5,925 nt of DNA from Clostridiales bacterium (GCA_018370615.1 JAGZAC010000120.1:1-5925), one strand, 5' to 3'; positions 1-5,090 are shown, numbered from the stretch's first letter. Notes: generated from the letters alone by a model not told the origin. Made by a program: numbers and translations.

Positions 1-2
1 AT

Positions 3-977
3 TTGGATCTGTCCGGATGTCGTGCCCGGTATCTGATCAATTTAGACTGCGATGAGGATGGAGTATTTATTGCCGGATGCTGCGGAGGCGTGCGTGTGCG
101 CTATCGTATTCCTCTCCGGCGAAACCACAGCAGCGGTCGGGGAAGGCGTCTAATACTCCATGGACTACAGGGAGGACACAGCGGGGCGGAGATCCACAAA
201 AACGGTGGAAACGCTGTGCGGCTGATGGGGAGGCTTTTGTCTGCAGTGGACAGTGGGTCTTTTGCTCTTGTGTCTGTAAAGGGCGGGGACAAGGACAATG
301 TAATTCCCGCCAGGTGCGAGGCGGTGATTCTGGGAGACGGAGATTTTTCTTCCGGTTTTGCCGCACTGCAGAAGGAATATCAGGACCGGGAGCCAGACCT
401 GCAGCTGACGGAAGAGGAGCTGGGCAAAGTGGAGACAGATGTCCTTACTGACGAGAGTCAGGCACATTTGCTTCGGTTTTTGACGCAGGCACCCTGTGGT
501 GTGCTGTCTATGCACCCGGACATAGAGGGCCTTGTGGGGACCTCGGCAAATCTTGCCGCAGTGGAAACAGGCGAGGACTGCGCCTGCGGCACCGTTTCTG
601 TGCGCAGTGAGACTGGAAAGCAGCGGGATGCGGTATGTGCGCAGATTAGCAGCTTGCTGGCGTCTATGGACGGCAGTGAGCAGCGGGACGGAGCATATCC
701 CGGCTGGGAATATAATGGGGAATCACAGTTGCGGCAGACAATGGTTGAAACCTGGCAGAAGATGTTTTCTGAGGTGCCCAGGGTAGAGGTGATTCACGCA
801 GGATTGGAATGCGGTGTGCTGCAAAGCAAAATGCCGGGGCTGGATATTGTTTCCTTCGGCCCTGCGATTACAGGAATTCATACGCCGGCAGAGTGTTTGG
901 ATGTTGCATCTGTGGAAAAAAACTATCGTTTTCTCTTGGAGGTGTTGACGAAATTGGGAAGGAATCGGAATGCTTAA
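3..977 (+). CDS. pepD: Aminoacyl-histidine dipeptidase (Xaa-His dipeptidase, M20 family), 3' part only
   Basis: This is the C-terminal ~324 codons of a PepD-type cytosolic metallodipeptidase, which hydrolyses dipeptides such as Xaa-His using two bound metal ions. The start is off the left edge; the family is usually about 480-490 residues, so roughly a third is missing, including the first metal-binding His and Asp. Motifs in order: LINLDCDEDG, whose Asp (about visible residue 15) matches a known metal ligand; GCCGG; GLQGGHSGAEIH (about 54-65), typical of M20 peptidases; DNVIPA (about 98-103); GTSANLA; IHAGLECG; and SFGPAITGIHTPAE, whose His (about 293) matches the C-terminal metal ligand. 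The last 8 bp overlap the next gene's start, suggesting translational coupling. Oddity: visible residues ~30-50 are very arginine-rich and lack acidic residues, unlike the rest of the protein; an alternative frame is open there (see findings). Family assignment is firm; integrity of the 90-150 stretch is not. Confidence 0.93.
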   Translation: MDLSGCRARYLINLDCDEDGVFIAGCCGGVRVRYRIPLRRNHSSGRGRRLILHGLQGGHSGAEIHKNGGNAVRLMGRLLSAVDSGSFALVSVKGGDKDNVIPARCEAVILGDGDFSSGFAALQKEYQDREPDLQLTEEELGKVETDVLTDESQAHLLRFLTQAPCGVLSMHPDIEGLVGTSANLAAVETGEDCACGTVSVRSETGKQRDAVCAQISSLLASMDGSEQRDGAYPGWEYNGESQLRQTMVETWQKMFSEVPRVEVIHAGLECGVLQSKMPGLDIVSFGPAITGIHTPAECLDVASVEKNYRFLLEVLTKLGRNRNA

Positions 978-1617
978 GGATATTTTATTAGAAAAAGAGC
1001 TTTTTATCTTTGATATGGACGGGACTATCACAGATACGGAGCCGCTACATTTTCTGTCGTATCAGCGCACACTGGCAGAGCTTTTTCCTGGATTTGTGCT
1101 GACGGAAGAGGAATTTTTGTCCTGCTATGTGGGGCATCCGGAAACGGAAATTTATGCGTTGCTCCAGAAGGCGCACGGCATTGTTTTTGCAGACGATGTA
1201 TTTTTTCAAAAGCGTATTGAGCATTTGTTTCGTCTTGTAAGGGAAGTCCATCTCGTAACGGCACCGTTTTACCGGCAGATTTGCAGTCTGTTCCCGGAAA
1301 AGGAGAAAATTATGCTTACCAGCCAGCGCCTGGAGGTACTGGCGCGGTTTCGGCAGGAGGTGGACTTTGGGGGATGTTTGTCCCGGTACATATCTGTGGC
1401 GGGAGAGCATGGCGGAAAGCCGGCGCGACTGCAGGATCCGATGCGATATTTTGGATATTTGCCGGAGCAGATTGTCATTTTTGAGGATTATGCGCCCACG
1501 CTGGCCTGCGCAAGAGAAAACGGGATTTATGCGGTGGGGGTATGCCATCGATTCAACCGCTTGGACGATACGTGCTGTGATATGAGGATTCAGATAGACA
1601 GGGAAATGGATATATGA
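970..1617 (+). CDS. HAD-superfamily hydrolase, phosphatase/beta-phosphoglucomutase-like (subfamily I)
   Basis: A 215-residue cytosolic protein with the four HAD motifs in order. Motif I is FDMDGTITDTEPLH, with nucleophile Asp15 and acid/base Asp17. Motif II is MLTSQ (Thr117/Ser118). Motif III is the Lys in GGKPARLQDP (Lys150). Motif IV is FEDYAPTLACA (Glu172-Asp173). The helical cap lies between motif I and about residue 95, as in beta-phosphoglucomutase and phosphoglycolate-phosphatase relatives. Length is normal. The family transfers or removes phosphate through an aspartyl-phosphate intermediate; the substrate cannot be read from the sequence. The ATG at 970 is chosen because the HAD fold begins at once and a GGGAAGGA ribosome binding site (956-963) sits 6 nt upstream. 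The gene overlaps the pepD stop by 8 bp and is followed at once by a strong terminator, so it is the last gene of the operon. Confidence 0.92.
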   Translation: MLKDILLEKELFIFDMDGTITDTEPLHFLSYQRTLAELFPGFVLTEEEFLSCYVGHPETEIYALLQKAHGIVFADDVFFQKRIEHLFRLVREVHLVTAPFYRQICSLFPEKEKIMLTSQRLEVLARFRQEVDFGGCLSRYISVAGEHGGKPARLQDPMRYFGYLPEQIVIFEDYAPTLACARENGIYAVGVCHRFNRLDDTCCDMRIQIDREMDI

Positions 1618-1624
1618 AAGGTGA

Positions 1625-1654
1625 TAAAAAAGAGCGCGTCGGCGCTCTTTTTTA
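1625..1654 (+). terminator. Intrinsic terminator of the pepD-HAD operon
   Basis: A 13-bp uninterrupted stem: TAAAAAAGAGCGC (1625-1637) pairs with GCGCTCTTTTTTA (1642-1654) around a GTCG tetraloop. The GC-rich core is AGAGCGC/GCGCTCT, and the 3' arm ends in six T. It begins 8 nt after the HAD stop codon. The A-run on the 5' side makes it potentially bidirectional, so it could also stop leftward readthrough coming through the repeat array. Confidence 0.93.
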
Positions 1655-1687
1655 TTGAAGGAGGATTCGGTGAATTAGGATAGCAAA

Positions 1688-1845
1688 CAACCCCTCCGTC
1701 AGCTACGCTGACACCTCCCCTTGCACAGGGGAGGCTTCAGAACGAAAAAGTCCCCCTTGTGTAAAGGGGCGGTCAGTGAAGCTTTATCCTAAAGTCCCCC
1801 TTGTGTAAAGGGGGATGGCTTCACGCAGTGAAGCCAGGGGGATTG
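1688..1845. repeat. Repeat module 1: alpha1(-), beta1, alpha2(+)
   Basis: The outer ends are inverted: CAACCCC at the left and GGGGGATTG at the right. Alpha1 (1688-1735, minus orientation) contains GTCAGC/GCTGAC (1698-1703 with 1707-1712) and CCTCCCC/GGGGAGG (1714-1720 with 1728-1734). A 15-nt linker follows (1736-1750), then beta1 (1751-1794), then alpha2 (1795-1845, plus). In alpha2, CCCCCTT/AAGGGGG (1796-1802 with 1808-1814) is followed by a perfect 9-bp stem TGGCTTCAC/GTGAAGCCA (1816-1824 with 1828-1836, loop GCA) and a second GGGGG. The two G-runs of alpha2 can compete for the single C-run. Confidence 0.85.
1751..1794 (+). repeat. Beta half-unit 1 (44 bp)
   Basis: It starts with the same C-run/G-run hairpin as the plus-oriented alpha units (CCCCTT 1753-1758 pairing AAGGGG 1764-1769), then continues CGGTCAGTGAAGCTTTA and ends CCTAAAG instead of having a variable palindrome. 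It abuts alpha2 directly, so the hairpin recurs after 44 bp. On the minus strand the hairpin is followed by five T (complement of 1745-1749) and could act as a weak leftward terminator. Confidence 0.8.
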
Positions 1846-1939
1846 TCTCTTCACAATCTCTCCGTCACGCTTTCGGCGTGCCATCACCCCGGGACTTGCT
1901 GCGCAAGTCCTCCACAGGGGAGGCGTGGGTTTCGTGTGG

Positions 1940-1984
1940 TCTCCCTTGTGTAAAAGAGCCGTCAGTGAAGCATTACCCTAAAAG
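1940..1984 (+). repeat. Beta half-unit 2 (45 bp, degenerate stem)
   Basis: It shares CTTGTGTAAAAG, GTCAGTGAAGC and TACCCTAAAAG with beta1. Its first stem is weakened: CTCCCTT against AAAAGAG leaves two mismatches. It looks like an older, decaying copy and runs directly into beta3. Confidence 0.75.
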
Positions 1985-2025
1985 GCCCATGTGTAAGGGG
2001 CGGTCAGTGAAGCTTTACCCTAAAG
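1985..2025 (+). repeat. Beta half-unit 3 (41 bp)
   Basis: It closely matches beta1 through GGGGCGGTCAGTGAAGCTTT and then CCTAAAG, with a shortened 5' arm (GCCCATGTGTAAGGGG). It lies between beta2 and alpha4, so the hairpin starts recur at a period of about 43-44 bp over three copies. Confidence 0.78.
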
Positions 2026-2084
2026 TCCCCCCTTCTGTAAAGGGGGATGTCGGCTGTGCCGACAGGGGGATTGGTTTACTGCAA

Positions 2085-2214
2085 CAACCCCTCCGCCTTG
2101 CCTTCGGCAAGTCACCTCCCCTTACACAAGGGAGGCTTCAAGTGAGGTAGGGCTCCCTTGTGGGGAGATGCGCAGCATCTCCGGGGGCATGTCTGCGTGA
2201 GCGACGGAGGGATT
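2085..2214. repeat. Repeat module 3: alpha5(-), alpha6(+), no beta
   Basis: Alpha5 (2085-2136, minus) has CTTGCC/GGCAAG (2097-2102 with 2106-2111) and CCTCCCCTT/AAGGGAGG with one bulge (2115-2123 with 2128-2135). A 15-nt linker (2137-2151) leads to alpha6 (2152-2214, plus), which is of the long two-hairpin subtype like alpha3. It carries a perfect 8-bp stem GGAGATGC/GCATCTCC (2164-2171 with 2175-2182, loop GCA) and a weaker GTC-GC/GC-GAC hairpin (2191-2205). TCCCT (2154-2158) can pair with AGGGA (2208-2212) to close a three-way junction, followed by seven T (2213-2219). Confidence 0.82.
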
Positions 2215-2242
2215 TTTTTAGTTTTTCTATACGCTATTTTTC

Positions 2243-3343
2243 CTATGAATTGAAAGCAATGGTGTCCATATTGTAGGAGGGGACTACATTGATCATCGTT
2301 TTTCCCCGGTTGAACGCCACTTCGCTGCCGTCTGCATAGTAAAACCGCAGAACACTGTCGTAAGATTCTTTTTCCCAAGTAATTGGCGCACAGGTGCCGT
2401 TTGTGAGATACCAGCCGCTATTGCTGCCGGTGGTTTCCATCCAAATATGTCCACTATCATCGCCTGCAATGTTGCCGCAGTCTGCAGACAGCAGCAATAC
2501 GTTTGTAAAGGCAAGCTGTTCTCCCGTTGTATTGTCCATATGGGGCATACCGTTATACTGAAACCGGAGATATACATTCTGTTCTGCGTCGTATGTATAA
2601 TTTACATTTTGTATGGTTGACATCGAAACGGACACATCCGTTGCCGGCTGTTCCAGTGCAACTGTCTCTCCCCAAGGAGCAAACTGCATAGGTGTAGCAT
2701 TGGCCTCTTGTACTTCTGTTCGATAATCGTAGTAATCGATAGCCGCCTGGATGCCCGCACCGTTTTGAACCATCAGCGTGTGCTCATAACTGTATGTTTT
2801 GATACGCTCGGGATCTCGAATAAAAGTGCCTGTTCCGTTAAACAGATAGCTTGGTCCGCGCACCCCATCCACATGGTCGGTACCTCTTGCAGCTATTGTG
2901 CTGTAGGCGTCGTCACTGCCTCCTGCATGGAAGAAGATACAATCGTACCCGCCGGCCCAGTCCAAGTAATAGTCCCGAGCACTGCGCACAGAGCCAATTT
3001 TGGTAAGATTACTGTAATCGGTGATAATTGCCATCAGTCGGGTAATACCGCCTTCCGCCAAGCATTCATACAGGATATCTGCTTGTGCAATTCCTTCCTG
3101 GGGAAGGGAGGCCTCGATATTGTTGATCATGATGGAAATGGGACGCACGCCGGACAAGTCTCTCTCACAGGCAAGACCGGTGAGAGGATGGGTATATTCA
3201 GGTTCTGCATCCTCTTCCAACTGTGTTGTTACCTCTTCTGTGGTCTGGGCCGTGGTTTCCTCCGGTTCAGAAGTTTTTTTACAGGAAGGAAGCAACAGCA
3301 CTGTGACTGCTAAAAAAAGGAAGAAAAATTTGCTTGTTTTCAA
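2243..3343 (-). CDS. YerB-like lipoprotein (DUF3048 family)
   Basis: A 366-residue predicted membrane-anchored lipoprotein. The N-terminus is a lipoprotein signal (MKTSK, hydrophobic run 6-18, lipobox LPSC with acylated Cys21), then a Thr/Glu-rich linker (~22-50). The DUF3048 core starts at HPLTGL (52-57), with RPISIMINN, then ADILYECLAEGGITRLMAI (~89-107), IGSVRSARDYYLD and FFHAGGSDDAYS (~138-148), the conserved blocks of YerB homologues. The C-terminal half matches the second DUF3048 domain. Length is normal; the biochemical role of the family is unknown. Start choice: TTG at 3343 puts the signal peptide at the N-terminus and has GAGGGGG 8 nt upstream. TTG 3367 or GTG 3364 would add MVNEGAAP and leave no clear ribosome binding site. 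The gene lies 13 bp after the small upstream gene, so the two are probably cotranscribed. Confidence 0.9.
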   Translation of the reverse strand: MKTSKFFFLFLAVTVLLLPSCKKTSEPEETTAQTTEEVTTQLEEDAEPEYTHPLTGLACERDLSGVRPISIMINNIEASLPQEGIAQADILYECLAEGGITRLMAIITDYSNLTKIGSVRSARDYYLDWAGGYDCIFFHAGGSDDAYSTIAARGTDHVDGVRGPSYLFNGTGTFIRDPERIKTYSYEHTLMVQNGAGIQAAIDYYDYRTEVQEANATPMQFAPWGETVALEQPATDVSVSMSTIQNVNYTYDAEQNVYLRFQYNGMPHMDNTTGEQLAFTNVLLLSADCGNIAGDDSGHIWMETTGSNSGWYLTNGTCAPITWEKESYDSVLRFYYADGSEVAFNRGKTMINVVPSYNMDTIAFNS

Positions 3344-3351
3344 AGGAGCCG

Positions 3352-3358
3352 CCCCCTC
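3352..3358 (-). promoter_or_regulatory. Ribosome binding site deciding the TTG start of the YerB-like gene
   Basis: On the minus strand GAGGGGG is followed by 8 nt and then TTG (3343-3341), whose product begins with a clean signal peptide. The site overlaps the stop codon of the upstream gene (3359-3357), so termination and re-initiation may be coupled. Confidence 0.7.
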
Positions 3359-3689
3359 ATTCACCAATCAGGCGTTCCAGCCAGATCATTCCAAGTTCAA
3401 AAGCTTCGTAAAGGCCGGAACGCAGTTCCTGCTTGACGATCCTGTCTCCATCGGAGAGGGTGGTATCTGTCTTCATAATTTGAATAATAATTTTATCCGG
3501 TACGTTTTTGCCGTCCACTTCCTTTTCATTCATAATAATCAGTTGCAGGATATATTCGTCATCCATATTGCCATACAGGATGGTGTTGCCTTCCCGCACG
3601 AGAGGACGCTCTTTGTACATTAGAAATTTCCCCTGTACCGTCGCATCCTTTAGGATTTCTTTTATTTCATCTGTCATCATAAACTCCAT
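3357..3689 (-). CDS. Uncharacterised small cytosolic protein
   Basis: A protein of 110 residues at most, acidic, with no signal peptide or membrane segment. I do not recognise the family with confidence. Visible blocks are GKFLMYKERPLVREGNTI (about 20-37), YGNMDDEYILQLIIMNEKEV (about 39-58), an Ile-rich strand PDKIIIQIMKTDTT, and a C-terminal helix LRSGLYEAFELGMIWLERLI. The alternation suggests a small alpha/beta fold ending in a helix. The start is ambiguous: the ATG at 3689 has only a poor GGCGG upstream, while GGAG within codons 1-3 sits 6 nt before the ATG at 3677, which would give 106 residues. Coding is supported by the good promoter upstream, the 13-bp spacing to the lipoprotein gene and protein-like composition. 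It is the first gene of that operon. Confidence 0.8.
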   Translation of the reverse strand: MEFMMTDEIKEILKDATVQGKFLMYKERPLVREGNTILYGNMDDEYILQLIIMNEKEVDGKNVPDKIIIQIMKTDTTLSDGDRIVKQELRSGLYEAFELGMIWLERLIGE

Positions 3690-3735
3690 TCCGCCGCCCC
3701 AGGGCCGCTATACTTTCTGTGTGTAAACAAGGATA

Positions 3736-3764
3736 TTGTTACCGCTTAATAATCATACTATAAA
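3736..3764 (+). promoter_or_regulatory. Probable sigma-A-type promoter for the carboxypeptidase gene
   Basis: TTGTTA (3736-3741), a 17-bp spacer, then TATAAA (3759-3764). Transcription would begin near 3771, leaving a ~117-nt leader in which I see no riboswitch-like structure. The site overlaps the leftward promoter by 13 bp. A weaker alternative, TTCACT-17-CATAAT (3792-3820), lies downstream. Confidence 0.65.
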
Positions 3765-3780
3765 TTCCCTCCAATGTCAA
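3752..3780 (-). promoter_or_regulatory. Sigma-A-type promoter for the small protein-YerB operon
   Basis: On the minus strand TTGACA (3780-3775) is separated by exactly 17 bp from TATGAT (3757-3752). The -35 is a perfect consensus and the -10 differs at one base. Transcription would begin near 3745, giving a leader of about 55 nt before the ATG at 3689. Confidence 0.82.
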
Positions 3781-3877
3781 GGCGGGCGCTCTTCACTTCC
3801 TTTCGGACGAGACGCATAATCCCGACGCACCTGTGCATATATTCTTTCATAGGAAAACATTTATTTTTACACATATC

Positions 3878-3883
3878 GGGAGG
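3878..3883 (+). promoter_or_regulatory. Ribosome binding site deciding the carboxypeptidase start
   Basis: GGGAGG lies 4 nt before the ATG at 3888. It supports this start over an upstream in-frame ATG at 3774, which would add 38 residues with no signal-peptide character and leave almost no leader after the predicted transcription start. Confidence 0.85.
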
Positions 3884-3887
3884 CTCT

Positions 3888-5042
3888 ATGAAAAAGTGGA
3901 TTTCTGTATGGATGGCGCTGCTGCTGATTCTGCCTGTTATGACAATTGCGTCCGGCGCGGCGGCCCAGGAGGATATCAAGCCCTTTGACGTGAATGCTAA
4001 AAGCGCGGTGCTGATGGATGCACACACAGGTACGGTGCTGTATGCGAAAAATGCAAATGAGGCATTGCCTCCGGCTTCTGTAACGAAGGTAATGACGCTG
4101 CTGCTGATTATGGAGGCCATTGACGGCGGAAATTTGTCTCTGCAGGACACGGTAAGCGTCAGCGAATATGCTGCGTCTATGGGTGGTTCCCAGGTATATT
4201 TGGAGCCCTATGAAGAAATGACCGTGGAAGATCTTTTGAAAAGCGTGGTGATTTCCTCGGCAAACGATGCTGCAGTGGCGCTGGCGGAGAAGGTGAGCGG
4301 CAGCGAAGAGGCTTTTGTGAACCGGATGAATGAGCGTGCCGCGGAGCTGGGCATGGAGAACACCCATTTTGAGAATGTGACCGGTTTGGATGACGATGTG
4401 GAAAATCATACCCTCAGCGCTTTGGACATTGCGCTGGTATCCCGGGAACTGATTACAAAGCATCCGTTGATTCTCCAGTACAGCTCCATTTGGATGGACA
4501 CTATCCGGGACGGCGCCTTCGGCTTGTCCAATACCAACCGCTTGATCCGTTTTTACAGCGGCGCTACAGGACTGAAAACGGGCTCTACCTCCAAGGCGGG
4601 ATTTTGTATCAGCGCTACAGCTAGCAGAGACGGAATGCATTTGATTGCCGTAATTATGGGCAGTGAAACCAGGGATATCCGCAATGCAGCGGCAACCCAG
4701 CTGTTGGACTGGGGCTTTGCGAATTATGCTGTATATACAGATGAGGGTGGAGACGCTGGAGAAATCAAGGTGCTAGGCGGGATAGAATCATCGGTTCCCC
4801 TCACCAGGGAGGGCTTTTCTGCGCTTCTTTCCAAGGGAAAAGAGAAAAACGTGGAAGTGAAGATACAGCTGGAGGAATCGGTGAATGCCCCTGTAAAGGA
4901 GGGAGACGTGATTGGAAAGGTACAGTATATTTGTGACGGGGAAGAGCTTGGAGAGGCAAATATACTGGCTGCCGAGACGGTAAAGAAGATTGGATACGGC
5001 GGCATCCTTCTAAAGATGTTAAAAAAGTTTTGCCTGTATTAA
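3888..5042 (+). CDS. D-alanyl-D-alanine carboxypeptidase (low-molecular-mass PBP, DacF/PBP5 type, peptidase S11)
   Basis: A 384-residue exported serine DD-carboxypeptidase that trims the terminal D-Ala from peptidoglycan pentapeptides and so limits cross-linking. A Sec signal peptide (MKKW, hydrophobic core ~8-22, likely cleavage after GAAA near residue 26) leads into the catalytic domain. All three penicillin-binding motifs are present: SVTK (64-67, nucleophile Ser64 and Lys67), SAN (124-126) and KTG (230-232). Residues ~285-365 form the usual PBP5-like C-terminal beta domain, and the last ~20 (KKIGYGGILLKMLKKF) look like the amphipathic membrane-anchoring helix of this family. The length suits DacF-type enzymes and no key residue is missing. 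It is transcribed divergently from the lipoprotein operon, and pgi downstream has its own promoter, so it is probably monocistronic. Which dac paralogue it is cannot be decided here. Confidence 0.95.
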   Translation: MKKWISVWMALLLILPVMTIASGAAAQEDIKPFDVNAKSAVLMDAHTGTVLYAKNANEALPPASVTKVMTLLLIMEAIDGGNLSLQDTVSVSEYAASMGGSQVYLEPYEEMTVEDLLKSVVISSANDAAVALAEKVSGSEEAFVNRMNERAAELGMENTHFENVTGLDDDVENHTLSALDIALVSRELITKHPLILQYSSIWMDTIRDGAFGLSNTNRLIRFYSGATGLKTGSTSKAGFCISATASRDGMHLIAVIMGSETRDIRNAAATQLLDWGFANYAVYTDEGGDAGEIKVLGGIESSVPLTREGFSALLSKGKEKNVEVKIQLEESVNAPVKEGDVIGKVQYICDGEELGEANILAAETVKKIGYGGILLKMLKKFCLY

Positions 5043-5061
5043 AATTTTAAGGCGGACAATC

Positions 5062-5090
5062 TTGCAATCTCTGTCGAATTACTGTATAAT
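5062..5090 (+). promoter_or_regulatory. Sigma-A-type promoter for pgi
   Basis: TTGCAA (5062-5067), a 17-bp spacer, and a perfect TATAAT (5085-5090). Transcription would begin near 5097, about 34 nt before the pgi ATG. Its presence 20 bp after the carboxypeptidase stop argues that pgi is expressed independently. Confidence 0.85.

Larger units (their letters stand above)
1854..2073. repeat. Repeat module 2: alpha3(-), beta2, beta3, alpha4(+)
   Basis: The ends are CAATC at the left and GGGGGATTG at the right. Alpha3 (1854-1924, minus) is a longer subtype with two variable hairpins: CACGC/GCGTG (1866-1870 with 1876-1880) and GGACTTGC/GCAAGTCC (1892-1899 with 1903-1910). A 15-nt linker (1925-1939) leads to two beta units (1940-1984, 1985-2025). 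Alpha4 (2026-2073, plus) has CCCCCTT/AAGGGGG (2028-2034 with 2040-2046) and TGTCGGC/GCCGACA (2048-2054 with 2058-2064). The layout matches module 1 with one extra beta copy. Confidence 0.85.
1684..2214. repeat. Intergenic palindromic repeat array (three composite modules)
   Basis: About 530 bp without a credible gene lie between two convergent genes. The array consists of related units: six 'alpha' units and three ~44-bp 'beta' half-units. A short alpha unit, in its plus orientation, has a C-run/G-run hairpin around a GTGTA-like loop, then a variable short palindrome, then a second G-run ending GGGGATTG. In minus orientation it begins CAA(T)CCCCTCCG and ends GGGGAGGC. Order and orientation: alpha1(-) beta1 alpha2(+), alpha3(-) beta2 beta3 alpha4(+), alpha5(-) alpha6(+). 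This resembles REP/MITE-like elements; I recall similar C-run/G-run palindromes in gut Clostridia, but that is memory and was not checked. No transposase is encoded here. Confidence 0.88.

Noticed and set aside
1815..2150. A 111-codon open frame running through the repeat array on the plus strand
   Set aside because: It consists entirely of repeat units, has no ribosome binding site, its residues repeat with the palindromes, and it resembles no protein. Open frames of this kind are a side effect of the C/G-rich repeats.
1688..2214. CRISPR array
   Set aside because: The repeats are palindromic C/G-run elements in alternating orientation with no uniform repeat length and no unique ~30-nt spacers, and there are no cas genes nearby.
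2112..2378. An 88-codon minus-strand frame spanning the array edge and the YerB-like gene
   Set aside because: It overlaps the well-supported DUF3048 gene in another frame and extends into repeats, with no start signal.
2708..3623. Long plus-strand frames of about 200 codons opposite the leftward operon
   Set aside because: They are antisense to the DUF3048 gene and the small gene, show no recognisable motifs and have no ribosome binding site.
3774..3887. Upstream extension of the carboxypeptidase by 38 residues
   Set aside because: The extension does not look like a signal peptide and would start about 3 nt after the predicted transcription start. The ATG at 3888 has GGGAGG and begins a textbook signal peptide.
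3771..3887. Riboswitch or structured leader ahead of the carboxypeptidase
   Set aside because: I found no long stem, no conserved riboswitch core and no terminator-like hairpin in this 117-nt stretch.
3867..4640. A 257-codon minus-strand frame opposite the carboxypeptidase
   Set aside because: It is the shadow of a gene with all three catalytic motifs intact. Its His- and Arg-rich composition is typical of an antisense reading.
5032..5053. Terminator after the carboxypeptidase gene
   Set aside because: GCCT (5032-5035) and AGGC (5050-5053) flank an AT palindrome (TTAAAATTTTAA), but the stem is weak and no T-run follows.
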